Origin: Onchocerca lupi
Lineage: Eukaryota; Nematoda; Chromadorea; Rhabditida; Onchocercidae
DNA: 64,000 bases
Assembly (NCBI GenBank): GCA_028564675.1
Contig: JAOVVO010000434.1
Coordinates: 1 to 64,000, forward strand
Reading direction: 5' to 3'
The notes under the pieces are model-generated. The model was not told the origin of the DNA. It searched no databases and saw only the letters and a program-made list of their open reading frames with translations. Shown here in pieces: positions 40,475 through 52,188 of the stretch (position 1 is its first letter; each line of letters starts with the position of its first letter). The translations under genes and the position numbers were made by a program.

Positions 40475-41090
40475 ATGCAATTAATCCATGAGATACTATG
40501 GTACACTGTTCATTATGCCACTGTTTACAAAGATACCGTAGTCATTCTGATAATAATATAGCATCGATCAATATAATAAAAAATTCTTGTATTAATCTAT
40601 CTATTGTAGTAAAAGTCAACAAAAATTATAATATTGATTATGTATTAGTCATAAATATCTATTTACTTTAGTGAAATAGATCCATAATGAAGAAAATTCA
40701 TTCGTATCATGAGAATACCAAATTTTTGAATTGTTTTAAGAAAAACAATTTTTTTTTTTTTTTTTTTTGCTCTAACAGAATCTCAAACGTCTAAATTTCT
40801 AAATTCTGAAAATTCAATAAGAAATCACAATCATTGGCATTTCGAATTTTCTAATTAATTCTTAAGAATTTCTCTTCCAGCTTCTTCTTGAATTCACGAA
40901 ACAGAATCTCCAATAGATATATTATGAAAACAAACTGAAAAATTGTATTTATTTTCAATTCTAATACTTATCACATATCTATCATGATTGGTAGATGTGA
41001 TAATGATGATGTGTACTATTGCATAACAAAAATATTGTGTTAATTACTCGAATTCGATGAACATTGTACAAAATTTGTATTTTTCAAAAT
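40475..41090. other. Intergenic spacer
   Basis: No gene seen; AT-rich with a long T-run around 40751-40768. Confidence 0.5.
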
Positions 41091-41099
41091 AAAATAAAA

Positions 41100-41950
41100 G
41101 ATAGAACGAAAATCTGCTTTTTGCAATTAATTAAAAAATCATAAAGCTAATAAAATATGCATTAATAGGGTAAGAAAAAAATTTACGCATCACTAAAGGT
41201 GACAAAAAATTAGAATAAAAGGAAAATAACAACGAAGTATTTAGCATCTGAAATTAACAGAAAAACGATGAAATAAGTAAAGCAAATGAAAAGATATACA
41301 TTAGCATAGCTAATAAACAGAATGTAATAAAAGAAAAATTAATAAAAATCATGCAATAAGCAATGCCAGAAGAAAAAGATATAAATCAGCAGAAATTATG
41401 GGGGAAAAATCAGTAATAAACAAACAAATACGGAAAAGTATTAATAATAAAAAAAATTCAGCGAATGAAAATGCTGCCAAAAAAACATGTAATAACGAAG
41501 TATGTAATAAGTAGAAATAATAGAAGAGATTACAAGGCAAAAATCTGACGAAAAGATATGCATCATTAAAATCAAAAATGAAAAATATAAAATAAATAAA
41601 GCAAACAAAAACTCATGCAATAAGTAGAACTAATATAAGTTATTAAAAAACAAGAATTAAAAGAAAAAAACGGACAATAAATGAAACAAACAAGAAATTA
41701 ATTCACAAACAGGACAAAAATTATGTAATAGATAAGGCTGTTAGAAATAGATGAACTGGAGTAAATAATAATGAAATACGTGGCAATTAAAATTTAATAA
41801 AGAAATTAAATACGAAAATCTTAGAAAAATTAATGCATTAATGAAATTAATAAAAAGTATAAGGTAAGTAAAATCAGCAGAAAAAATCATATGCCAATAG
41901 GATGAAAAAACATGCAAGAATTAAGAATTAATAAAAATAGATTGATCTTG
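41100..41950. repeat. A-rich, purine-skewed degenerate repeat tract
   Basis: About 850 bp in which the plus strand is dominated by A and G with few C and few T-runs, unlike the flanks. Motifs of the type ATGCAATAAG, ACATGTAATAA, GAAAAGATAT and AATAAACAAAC recur at irregular spacing, suggesting a degenerate tandem array. No coding frame is convincing. Confidence 0.45.
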
Positions 41951-43380
41951 AACAAATGATAAAAATTATTCTATGCTCTTTCAAACTAATCTAATATTTT
42001 CTACATCTTGTCACTACATAATTATCAAATAAACAAAATTTTACAAGTGAAAAACTTTCGAACTGCTCTAACTAGCTTCATTTCTTCAGCACTATTCGCT
42101 TCCCTGTTGGGAATTGTTTGAATCTGTTTGGGAAAGCTTGATGTAGTTATTTGAGAAAGTGTAGGGCGACTGCAGAAGAGGTTTAATGACAATTACTTTA
42201 TTTGGTGTTAATTATAAGTGGAATTATAATTATAATTTCGAGAATAATGGAATTATAATTATTATAGCTCAAATAATGAAATAAAAATAAGATTATATAT
42301 GGGATGTAGAAACGTGAAATAGAAGTTTTTTGTCAGCGTTGATCGAGAAGTGTTGTTGAGAGTAGTCGAGCAAGAAGCAATCTTGTTGATTGTTAGTCTC
42401 CTCAGAAACATTCTGTTTTATAGAAAGACATTAGAAATGCGTAAGTGTTATCAGTGTTATCAGCGCGAGACAATGTAAACAAGAAGCACAAATTGCCAAT
42501 TTTGAAGTGTTTAAATCAGCAAGATGCTGAAATTTTTGAAGATTTGAAATACATTTTCGGAGTTTATCGAACTTGATTTTTTCCTTTAAATATCATTTGC
42601 AGATAAATAATCAATCATCAACACTCATTATCAATCAGTTCAAAATGAATCAAATTTCAAGAAGAGTCTTAAAGAATGCAAAGCAAAGATGCAATGATGA
42701 GATATAAAATCATTCAGTTCTTTATTCTGAAACTAAATTTTCATATGAAGAAAGCTTTTATCATTTTTCCAAATTCTGTTAGCAATATCTGATGAATTTT
42801 ATTGTTGCAACATCGATCATCTGATAACTTAATCTCTTAGAAGTCTGATAATATCTTAGTAGTTCAGTGATTACTCCGATATTAATTTTACTTACATTAT
42901 ATACAACAAACATTTTTGTTGACAATAAAAAGATTTGCATGATAAATCACTTCATTGTTATTCTAACAATAAACAATAAGGATGTTATCCTCTCTCTGCG
43001 CTCACTTTATTACTGGAATTATTAGCAACGTCGTATGATGGCTCTCTCAGTCTTCCATTTAAGGCTACGACATAGTAATTAAAAAGTGATTGCAATGAAA
43101 TTTAACAAAATTAAATTTTATTTTTTATTCAAAAGTTGAAAAATCGATAATCATAGCGAAAAAAATCGCGCAAAAACTATATGACTTTCGTACAAATTTA
43201 TTCGGTTCTCACTTTTGTTTCTGTAATCAGTTAGCAAATTACAGCGTTAATCAATGATTTGTTGAAATTTTCGAAGCTCATCGTATTTTAATTTTACCTA
43301 CTAAGATATACATTTGCATTTAAATTGAGAATCTCTTGCTTCATTAAGAAAGATATTAATTACGAAAATGTTCCACAGCG
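41951..43380. other. Intergenic; contains the decayed promoter of pseudogene copy D
   Basis: No intact gene is seen. From about 43200 the sequence aligns by eye with the upstream regions of the small secreted-protein copies at 60.2 kb and 62.9 kb (shared GTTAGCAA, ATACATTTGC and ATTACGAAAA blocks). Confidence 0.45.
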
Positions 43381-43745
43381 ATAAAATCATGTATTTTCCA
43401 CTCGTCATGTTACCATTATTGTTTTGCATTCTCGAAATGCAAATATTATTAGCATACCGGAAAATTAAGTTGAGATAATTTTCAAGAATTTGGTCCACTA
43501 CGATGATAGCATTGAATAAGAATTATTATGGATTTTCAATGAATTTTCAAGAAAATGATAATCTATTTTGTTCTAAGGACATCAATAAGAATAGCTTGAG
43601 CAGATTTCTTCTTTGAGTATTCATCACTTCCGGGCAAATCAATGTAGAATTGATGTCATGGATGTAAATTGTTTTTTCACAATAAAAAATTCTTCATTTT
43701 GGTTTGTTAGCAACATTTAATAATCCTTCTGCTGCAAGAGTATTA
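43381..43745 (+). pseudogene. Decayed small secreted-protein gene, copy D
   Basis: All three exon positions of the family are recognisable relative to the copy at 59.3-60.2 kb. The exon 1 counterpart starts with ATA instead of ATG at 43381 and has internal stops. The exon 2 counterpart (about 43552-43663) ends in a TGGAT/GTAAAT junction matching TGGAT/GTAAGT of copy B. The second intron ends ATAATCCTTCTGCTGCAAG, close to that of copy B. Exon 2 is shortened and the reading frame is lost, so it is a remnant. Confidence 0.5.
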
Positions 43746-44539
43746 ATAAGAAATAATTAGAGTAAATAAAAATTTATTGTTAGAATTAATCATTTAGCGT
43801 TAATAAAAATTATTAGAATTGATAAAATTTTTGTGAGTAATATTGATGGTCTACATTGTATAAGTAGTGATGTCATATGAAAAAGGTGATAAAATTCGCT
43901 AGATATTTTTAGTTGAATGAAATTGCAAATATTTTTGATAATAAATAATTTTTGCTTGATTGTAATCGATTTCAATTTTCATTTGTAATTTTATTCGAAC
44001 AACAATTAACAAAAACACAACTTAATGAAGAAAATAATTGCTGCTTAGTTAATTAATTATTTGATTCTAGCAGTTTCAGTTTAGTAATATTTGATATCCA
44101 TTTGGTGGTATCGTTTTAATATGCTAATAAAAAATAAAATGTTGAAAGATATAATTATTCTATGCATACAGAGAATAATCTCTGAAAAAATGATACTGAA
44201 ACTTAGACGAATGAAGGATGAGTTTTTAAATGTACAGAAGGAATTGTATTTGTACAGCAAATTAATTAGTGCATTACTTAAATTGACGCCAATATGGGCA
44301 GAAAATCTGACATTAAAATTTCATTCGATCAAAGATTTTTGGCCTTCTAATGCAAAGATCACTTGATATGGACCAATCAATAATTGAAAGACAAAAGTTT
44401 CAATTGTTCCGGCAGGGAAAGGATAAATGAATGCTGCATGAGATGCATAACATTGGAACAAACATCAAAATAGTCTCGAATGGAAGAATTACCTCGTATT
44501 TGATAATAACATTTAGAGATTCTTTCAAATATTAGAACT
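43746..44539. other. Spacer with one unsupported open frame
   Basis: The frame at 44091-44366 (+) has a fairly varied C-terminal half (P-I-W-A-E-N-L-T-L-K-F) but no homologue I recognise, no acceptor or trans-splice context and no neighbour that explains it. It may be a gene remnant. Confidence 0.3.
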
Positions 44540-45630
44540 AATTTCAGATATAATTAGAAATCAAAATTTCTGATTAAATTTAATCCTTTATCACTTATAT
44601 GTCGGTGATCTTGAGCAAGGATACTTATATTTGGATCAGAAGTGCATTCATTTACTTGTAGAGAGTTGCGATTAAAAACTTTTATGAGAAATTTGCTCAT
44701 TTATCATTATCAGTATGAAGCAATTGTATGCACCTTGTTCTTTTTTGCATGTCTATCGTAATTTCCTCCAATTTTTTCTTTTGACATTTTCTATTCGATT
44801 CCAAAAATTTTGCATTTCTCAAATGTTACAAAATTTTTTGCTCATATCCTCTATTAATTGAGTGATTTGCAAAAATTTGGCCATTTCTAAAATGAATATT
44901 TCAGTTTTTTTTTTCTTAATATTTGAATGCAGAATCCGATGAAATTCTAAAATTCAATTTCAAATTTTTTCCGAAATTTGAAGTTTAATGTAATTTTTAA
45001 AATTTGTTCAAATCCATAAATAATTTCCTTTGGAAAAAAATTCACTTTTCAAGCCTTTATTTAATTATTCAAGCTTAAAAAAAACCATCGATTTATTTCT
45101 TTTTTTTACAAATATCAAATTATATCAAATATCAAATTTCTGATGATGCCTTTTACGAATTATAATCAACAATCATCTTCTGATAATGAAATAGTCGGTG
45201 AGATTTGTTTCTCGAAAAGAATAGATGAATCAATAATTGTTGCTGATATTTCAAGAAAAAAGTTAATAAGATGACAGTGTTAAAAAAAAAATGTTAAAAA
45301 ATTGATCACAGAATCGTATTTCAAAACTTCAGAATATGTCCAAAATTGATTTTCTTTGCAAACGATTTTATCTGCTGGACAAAAATGATTTGAAGTATTT
45401 TGAGCGAGAAAACTAGATGAGCAAAATAGTATGGAGATCGATAATCCAAGAATAAGAATTTGATGACTTTTTCAGGTTACTTGAGGCAGTTTATTTTTGG
45501 AGATAGACATTTTTATCTGTCTTTACATTTTTTCCATTTTCAAATCTTAAATCTAATTTTAAGAGATCTTTGATTCAATCAAATTATTATTATCAACTTC
45601 ATTATATGCTAAACAAAAACGCGGAATCGA
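44540..45630 (+). repeat. Dispersed repeat R1, copy a
   Basis: It aligns by eye with 53570-54920 (+) and, in reverse, with parts of 49190-51080. Shared landmarks in order are TTAAATTTAAT followed by ATATGTCGG, CAGAAGTGCATTCA, ACTTTTATGAGA, ATCGTAATTTC, TTTGAAGTTTAATG, AAAAAGTTAATAAGAT and GAGCGAGAAAA(C/T)TAGATGAGC. No intact coding frame is seen, so the class of element is unknown. Confidence 0.6.
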
Positions 45631-46096
45631 AATTACCCACTCTCAATCAGTGACACAGGTAAAAGGATATTCTCGAAATTTTGGATGAAGAGCAAGACGA
45701 ATTTTTGTATTAGGCTTCACATATTTACAACTTTCGAAGATATCATTTATCTTTGTAGTAAAGATAGAACTCAAAATGAAATCTAATGATAATCTCAGAG
45801 AATCACTTTTCAATCAATTCAACATATAGTTTCAGTAATCATCATTGTAGACATCATTTCTTTGCTAATCTGTTATAACAATATACTTATTGTAATGATA
45901 TTATCACAAAATAATATTCAGATTTAAATTTATATCGAATATCTGATAGAATACACGTAAGGAATTTGATCGTTCTATCAAAGAACATTTATAATAATTA
46001 TTTTGAAATAAAAATTAAATTTATTATTTTTGCCAATATTTGACGCAGAAATTCTGGAAACATAGAGATTTCATTATCTAAACGGAGAGTGACAAT

Positions 46097-46102
46097 TTTA
46101 TT
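46097..46102 (-). terminator. Poly(A) signal of the FAR1/ZSWIM3-like gene
   Basis: TTTATT on the plus strand reads AATAAA on the minus strand, about 110 nt past the TGA at 46214-46216. Confidence 0.5.
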
Positions 46103-46213
46103 CAAATTTTCTTTCAAATAAAACAATATTCTTCGCTTTGAATAAAAGAACCGAACAAAAACCAATGTATCAATATCGTTCTTCGATTCGATTTCATTAT
46201 AATAATTTTGCTC

Positions 46214-48811
46214 TCAAAGCTTCCTTAATAAAGAACGAATTTGTTTCAACAACACTATACGAATGGATATTTGTTGTAGAAGAAAATCTATCAAAGATAT
46301 ATTTAGCTGTAATATTTGTTGTATTATATCATTTTGCTTTGTCATCTGAAAATTTCAATTCTTTCTATATTTCTTAAATTGTTCATTTTTCTTTTTTTTT
46401 TTTTTTTTGAGATAGTTGTTTGCTTACTTCTGTGAAGTTGGATGAAGTAATGGCGCTATTTGCATGATTTACATGGGATGAAAAAGTAGGAGTAGAATTT
46501 CTTGGCGAAGAAATAATGGGAGCGAAGTTTTCTTGCGATGAATTGACGAGAGCAAAATTTTCTGAAGATGCGACAACGGGGACAAGATTGTTTTCTGTAA
46601 TTTCAAAAGCATTTACATCTTTACTTAAATCTATCATTGTTTCTTTTGTGCTATCACGTCCGGATATTACTTTTCCTAAAATATTATAGCGATGTATTGT
46701 TTTTTATATCGAATAGAAAATATTAAAAAAAGAAAAAAAAAAACTGAATTTGAATAAATCTTACCTACTTCATCCATCTTTTCTATTTTAACAATTTTCG
46801 ATCCAGGACCACCTGTAATTATATTATTCACTTCGTGATATTGAATAATTTCAGTGCAAGCGATACAGCAGCCCTGAACTCTCGATCAATCAATGAACTT
46901 ACCAAATAAATTTCTCCTTCTTTTATTTACAACACGTGAATAATCCTCTTCGCTATTCTCATGATTTATATGTTCGTTACGAAATGATGAGATTCGCAAG
47001 CATACACTATTAGTGTCAGCATTTAATCGAAATCTTGCTTTACAGCCTAAAGGTAGGTAACTTTGGTTTGCACGTTTGCCTTTTCCTGAAAAATCAATAT
47101 ATTATGTTAAATTTCTGATTTTTTCGTATAAAACAAGTTTTAAAAATTCTTTACAGTTGTAGGAGTAATTTAGCGCATTTTTTATTTCAAAATTAATTAA
47201 CACAGAATGATGACAACGAATGATGCGTAAAATTCCTACTTTATTCATAGTTCAGTAGCGAAATTGATTGAGAGAAATGCATTTATATCTTAATTTAACC
47301 ATCTAACCGAAATTTCTAGTAATAATCTCAAAAAAACGAACCATGAATTGTTCTTACTACTTAATTAGCGTCATAAGTTAATTTATTTTTCTATTTAGTA
47401 TTTTATTTTCGGACTTCTATTGTCTTCTCAGTTAGGTCGATTATAAACTTTATTGGTAGCATTTTGCAGCAGAAATAAGATGTTAATCGTTTCAGTTTAA
47501 GATTTTACTTAATTAACATTGAATTATTAGTATCAAAGCATAATTAACAATTAAGAAAGCTAAGTTATTACAGCGAATTGAAAGAAAAAAATAATAAAAC
47601 ATGCCTCTTTTACGTGGATGACCATAGTGAGCACAATGAAATACGACATATTTATACTTAAATCGTTCAATAACTTTTCCTTCATTGTCTCGAAGTAATT
47701 CCGAGCTTGATACACGGTAAGGATGATTTTCGACAATTTTAAACGCCTCGAAATAAATTTTAAATTCATCGAAGCTGAAAATGAAGAGAATCATCAGTCA
47801 TGATAATTAGAAAAATTCAATATTGCAATTATTTTTCTATGATTGTTACAGTATTTTATTCAGATCATATTTTCATTCCAAAGAAATACAATACCTCCGA
47901 AATATAGCTCCATCATAAATATATGAGGCTTCACGTTGAAGTTCTTCTTGCTCCGATGGTGTAAATGTCGAGAATGTTCTGTAACCGTATCGTTCATTGA
48001 AATTTAATAATTTCGATTCAGAGCGCTTTCGTTTAGCACTCGATGAAGCTGAAGCAATGATTTCGAATCTTGAAATCAAAATTCTTCAAGAAATAGATTT
48101 GCAATTTAAAACAGAAAGAAACGGAAAGATAGAAATCTCCAAAAATACAATTTTTCCAATCTCACAAACAGATCATCAAACTTTACCATTTATCGGACTG
48201 TAAATACACTTATCGTTTTCCTTATCCAACATTTTTCCATGTTCCTGTCTATCTGATATCGCCTTACATTCTAAAAATATTTCTATTCGTCTGGAAGAGT
48301 GTCAAAAAAACTCAGAATCAATTACTTGTGGATTACGCGTCTGACAGAATCTGATTCCTGTTTCTTTGGCACAAAAACATTCCCACTAGTAAGAATTTTG
48401 TGCATTTCGGCAATACTTTGCGATATCGCAAAATTATTTTTTTATGCGAATTTGGCTACAATGAGCATATCTGATCAACAAATTCTTTTCGCTACCGTAA
48501 TCTTCCGCCATTTTTCTATTTCAAACAATGATAAAACTTATGTTAAATATATTCCAATAATAGCTGCCGTCAAAAAAAATTTTACCTTTATGAGTATTAT
48601 TGCTACTATCAAAAGTTTGTATTCCATTTTCAAACTGTTTCATCAAAATCTTCTTTGCAGCAGCTTCTACTGCATGTCCATTTTTGTTCCTTCCTTTTCT
48701 CACTTGCTTGATTGCTTGCAATTCTGCAGCTGCAGTAGACGATTCAGCTTCCATCAATAAGTTCGATTCATCAATTTTTTCTTCTTCCATTTCTTGACTT
48801 TTTACTTTCAT
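46214..48811 (-). CDS. Nuclear protein with FAR1/ZSWIM3-like zinc-binding core, 7 exons
   Basis: Exons, minus strand: 48811-48586, 48048-47895, 47774-47605, 47085-46903, 46812-46765, 46675-46428, 46345-46214; 386 aa. Residues 1-75 are charged and Ala-rich. A basic patch (A-K-R-K-R) near residue 80 suggests nuclear import. The core resembles the N-terminal domain of ZSWIM3/FAR1/MULE-derived proteins: Y-V-V-F-H-C-A-H-Y-G-H (C174), L-P-L-G-C-K-A-R-F-R-L (C198), then N-E-H-I-N-H (H222, H225). This C-x23-C-x23-H-x2-H spacing fits a WRKY-GCM1-type zinc fold that binds DNA. Residues 344-386 form a Leu/Ile/Gln-rich amphipathic helix, probably a coiled coil. Intron 3 requires a GC donor (47604-47603). 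The last exon is inferred: without its donor, exon 6 would read into a poly-Lys tail and stop at 46383. Such domains are often domesticated from transposases; function here is unknown. Confidence 0.75.
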
Positions 48812-48823
48812 AATGATTTCGTT

Positions 48824-48833
48824 CTACAAATTC
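48824..48833 (-). promoter_or_regulatory. Likely trans-splice acceptor of the FAR1/ZSWIM3-like gene
   Basis: On the minus strand AATTTGTAG ends 12 nt before the ATG at 48811-48809, which fits a spliced-leader acceptor with a short leader. Confidence 0.4.
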
Positions 48834-49189
48834 ATGCAGATTAGTATGCATGCAATTATTGCTCTATTTCAACAGCATCACATATTTGGAGGAGAGAATA
48901 AAAATTGGGAAATATTAAATTTGCGAGTCATTTCAACACACTCAATCTTTTTTAATTTGAGCATTTCGTATACTGCGAAGTTATAGTAAGGAATTGTTCT
49001 TGTCCTTCATCAGTATATTTCAATGATGCCATTTTAAGGTGAAATTGATTATGAAAAATTTTACTGATTCAACGAGTTCAAATTCATTTTAGGTATTTTT
49101 CTACAAAAAATCATTAGTTAAATGGCAGAATCCTGCAAAAAGCAATGATTGCAATAAAAATTGCAAAGATGATTATTAATTAGAAAGTA

Positions 49190-51080
49190 AACAGCTAAAA
49201 TGATTTGTAGAGAGAATAGATTTTACAGCAAATTCTGAAACTGAAATATGATTCAAGGATCAATAATTACCATCCTATTAACTTTTCGTTTCTGAAATCA
49301 GCAATAATTTTTTTAAAGATTGCATTAAACTTCAAATTTTGAAAAAAAATTTGATATTAAATTTTAGGATTTCATTCGATCGATGCTCAAATCTTTTCTT
49401 TCAAAAAAATTCAAATTTTAATTTTAAAGATAGCCGAATTTCGCAAGCCATCCAATTAATGAAGAATGTGAGCAAAAAGTTTTGCAAAATTTGAGAAATG
49501 AAAATTTTTTGAAAACAAATAGAAAATATTAAAGAGAAAATTTTACAAGAAATTACTGTAGGCATGTGGAAAAAGGGAAGTAGACAACTTCTTCACACCA
49601 ACAATGGTCAACCAATACAAGTGGTCAACGAACACAATGGTCAGTGACAATTAAAACATAAATCCTCCCTCCATGGTTGACTCTTTTTTTATAAACGATT
49701 GGAGAAGAGGTCGCAAGAGAGAGAGAGAGGTTGCGACACATTCTTCATCTTTAAACAGGCGGGATAATTTAGGTAATTTTTTGGAAGCAAAAAAATCTTC
49801 CAAGTTTATTGTTATTAAGTTAAACAAGATCTTACGAAGCGAGAAATGAATAAGTAAAAAGGTTTAACATTGATAAGCAAAGCGAAAATTATCTTTTACA
49901 GTTTAAGAAATTTACATTTTCCACGGTGAAGTTTTTGATCAAAAAATGTTAAGAAATGCTTCGGTTATTCATTTAAACAAACCATAGATTATTTAACATT
50001 ATATTAAGTTTTCTTGAATAATTTAGAAATTGATAAGAATGTAATGATAAGTTAGGCTACAATTAAAAGACATCAGTCTGACAGAATTAGCTACCAGCCA
50101 AGCATATAGTAAAATAAATGAATTTTTTTAATAGCTCGATAAACGGAACAGTGTAATACAAGCAATTTGAATTAGGCTTTGTAGTGATAGGCGAAATTTA
50201 TTCGCAAAAAACGGTAAATTCTAACTTTGATGACAAAATTTTGAAACTTTCCATCTCCAAAAATAGAAAAAGTGACGAGGATGAAGAAGGATTTGAGTTA
50301 CTGATCTACCAGATAGATAATTTTTCATTTTCTTTTTTTTCTCGAATTATTTCACCATCCGATTACTTCCTTTTGTTTAGCAGTTAATTTGATCTAAAGG
50401 ACATATGTAATGAGACAAACACTGTTTTTAATCTCTTTTTCTTTCTTCTTTCTTTTTTAAAATTATTTTCAACTGAAGTTTTTTGCAAATCTATTAATAT
50501 AATTGTCAGAAAGAACAGAATGATGTATTTGGCTCAGCAAATCATGTCATCACTCCCAAAAGTTTAAAATCCGTCCGCTTTATTATTCCATTTTTCCAGA
50601 GAAATAAGAAAATTTTAATTTAAATGAATGAATTTAATAAGAATTAATCTTTTTTGTGAAATGATCAATTCTGTCTTTTTTCCCACAAAGATAAGCAAAA
50701 TAAATAAAAATTAACTTTTCCTCAAAAAAGTTAAATTACTTTCTCAAAAGTATCCATTGTTTAAGTGATTCTGCTTTTACTTGGTGCATTCTTGATTGCG
50801 AAAAAATAATTTATTGGAAAAAATATTTGCGAGCGATGAATGAATAGATCATTGAAGGAAAAATGCATCGACTATATTCCCGTACTTTTTGATCACATCC
50901 TCTTTCAAGTAATTTGATGCACTTCTGGTCAAAATATAATTGCGGCACATAAGTAACGATGGATTTAATTAGGAATTTTGACTTCTCATTGGTTGCTCCC
51001 TATCATGTCAATCAAATTGTCATTTTATGGTCACACTATCCGAAACAGAAGGATGTTTTTATTGAACTAACGAATTATGA
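49190..51080 (-). repeat. Dispersed repeat R1, copy c, interrupted
   Basis: The minus strand of 50850-51080 matches the beginning of R1 copy b: a CCTTCTGTTTCG block, then CCAAT(C/G)AGAAGTCA and AATTCCTAATTAAAT, then CCAGAAGTGCAT. The minus strand of about 49190-49560 matches the later half, with TTTGAAGTTTAATGCAAT and AAAAGTTAATAGGAT. The roughly 1.25 kb between (about 49600-50830) has no counterpart in copies a or b and looks like a later insertion. The open frame at 50184-50387 lies in that insert. Confidence 0.5.
49710..49737. repeat. Hairpin enclosing a (GA)n repeat
   Basis: GTCGCAA (49710-49716) and TTGCGAC (49731-49737) are perfect inverted repeats around a 14-nt GA-rich loop. Just upstream, short ATGGTCA units repeat at 49613-49650. 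Confidence 0.6.
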
Positions 51081-51623
51081 CACTTATGCCACTGTCTGTC
51101 GAATTGCTTGTTGAAATAACAAATTTTTTTATTTACGGGGTCTCTCCAAGATGTTTATTAGTATTATATAAACGTTTCGAGAATTTTTTTGAGAAATGAC
51201 AGCTTCATGGAATTATTTCGTTTTTTATACAAATTTCTGCATAATGAGAATTTTATAATTCTGAAAGTGAAGTTGTTTTAAAGATTAATTTCAGAAAGTA
51301 AGGAATGATTTGTAAATAGTAAATAAGTTATATTTTTTACTGATTAACTCAAAGTAACTCAAAAAATAACATTTTTTATGCAACATATGAATTTCATATG
51401 ATTGATACGTAAGTGATTGGTAGGTAAGATCTACAAACTTTCTAAGTAAGAGGAATTTAGAAATATGAGTCATAAGTAATCAAATTTAACCAAACGAAGT
51501 CCTCATATATTTTAACTTTTCTTTCTAAATTCATTCTGTTGAGATTTCAAGTTTCGCTTCATAAATAGAAATAATGTTGAATAACTTTCATTGAATCATT
51601 ATATCATATGCCTTGGTCTTTAT
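51081..51623. other. Spacer, no gene seen
   Basis: AT-rich DNA between repeat R1 copy c and LTR-like copy 2. The frame at 51291-51473 (-) is low-information and not called. Confidence 0.45.
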
Positions 51624-52188
51624 TGTCGGAAAATTCTGAAAAAATGGTTTATTACAAACAAGGAATGCTTAAATCAAGAAGCGCGAAAACAGTTTTCAAA
51701 TGGACCAAAAAGCTTCCCTCCAAAACAACATGTTCATGCCAAAACGATAAACATGTTCACCAACAAAGGATAAAAAAGGTCATATTTCCTGTTAAGACGG
51801 TAAATATGTTTACCGCCAAGATACTCTGATCAAAAAGTAAACAAAGTGAAATCGACCAATCAGAAGGCGGTGAACTGGAAATCAGGAAAGAAGGAGAAGC
51901 CACGAAAGGATATATAAGGTTCGGATTTTCGAAAAAAGTGAAGTTCTCTAAAGCAGTTTTCGACAAGAGCAGTTTTTCGACATGAGTTTTTCAACAATTT
52001 TCTGCAACAATCCTACAAAGACACAAATCGACGCTTCAACAGCAACAGTTCGATAATCCCCATCGAAGCAAGCAACAAAGAGAAAAGTAATTCATGATCA
52101 ATTTATCTGGATATTCTTCGATATTTTTGTAGTCAAACGTTATTCTTCCATCAATCAATAAATCTTAACAAGATTCGTCTCTGTGACA
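51624..52188 (+). mobile_element. Solo-LTR-like repeat, copy 2
   Basis: It starts TGTCGGAAAA and ends CTGTGACA. A TATA box (TATATAAGG, 51911-51919) is followed 246 bp later by AATAAA (52157-52162), the U3-R spacing of a long terminal repeat. Upstream of the TATA box are imperfect palindromes GATAAACATGTTCACC and GGTAAATATGTTTACC, and GACCAATCAGAAGG, all shared with copy 1. No retroelement protein genes flank it. The overlapping frames at 51591-51829 and 51757-51966 are passengers of the repeat. Confidence 0.55.

Noticed and set aside
46138..46377. 79-codon plus-strand frame
   Set aside because: Antisense to the last exon of the FAR1/ZSWIM3-like gene, whose phase and splice sites fit better.
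48299..48760. 153-codon plus-strand frame
   Set aside because: Antisense to exon 1 and intron 1 of the FAR1/ZSWIM3-like gene; the minus strand carries the supported exon.
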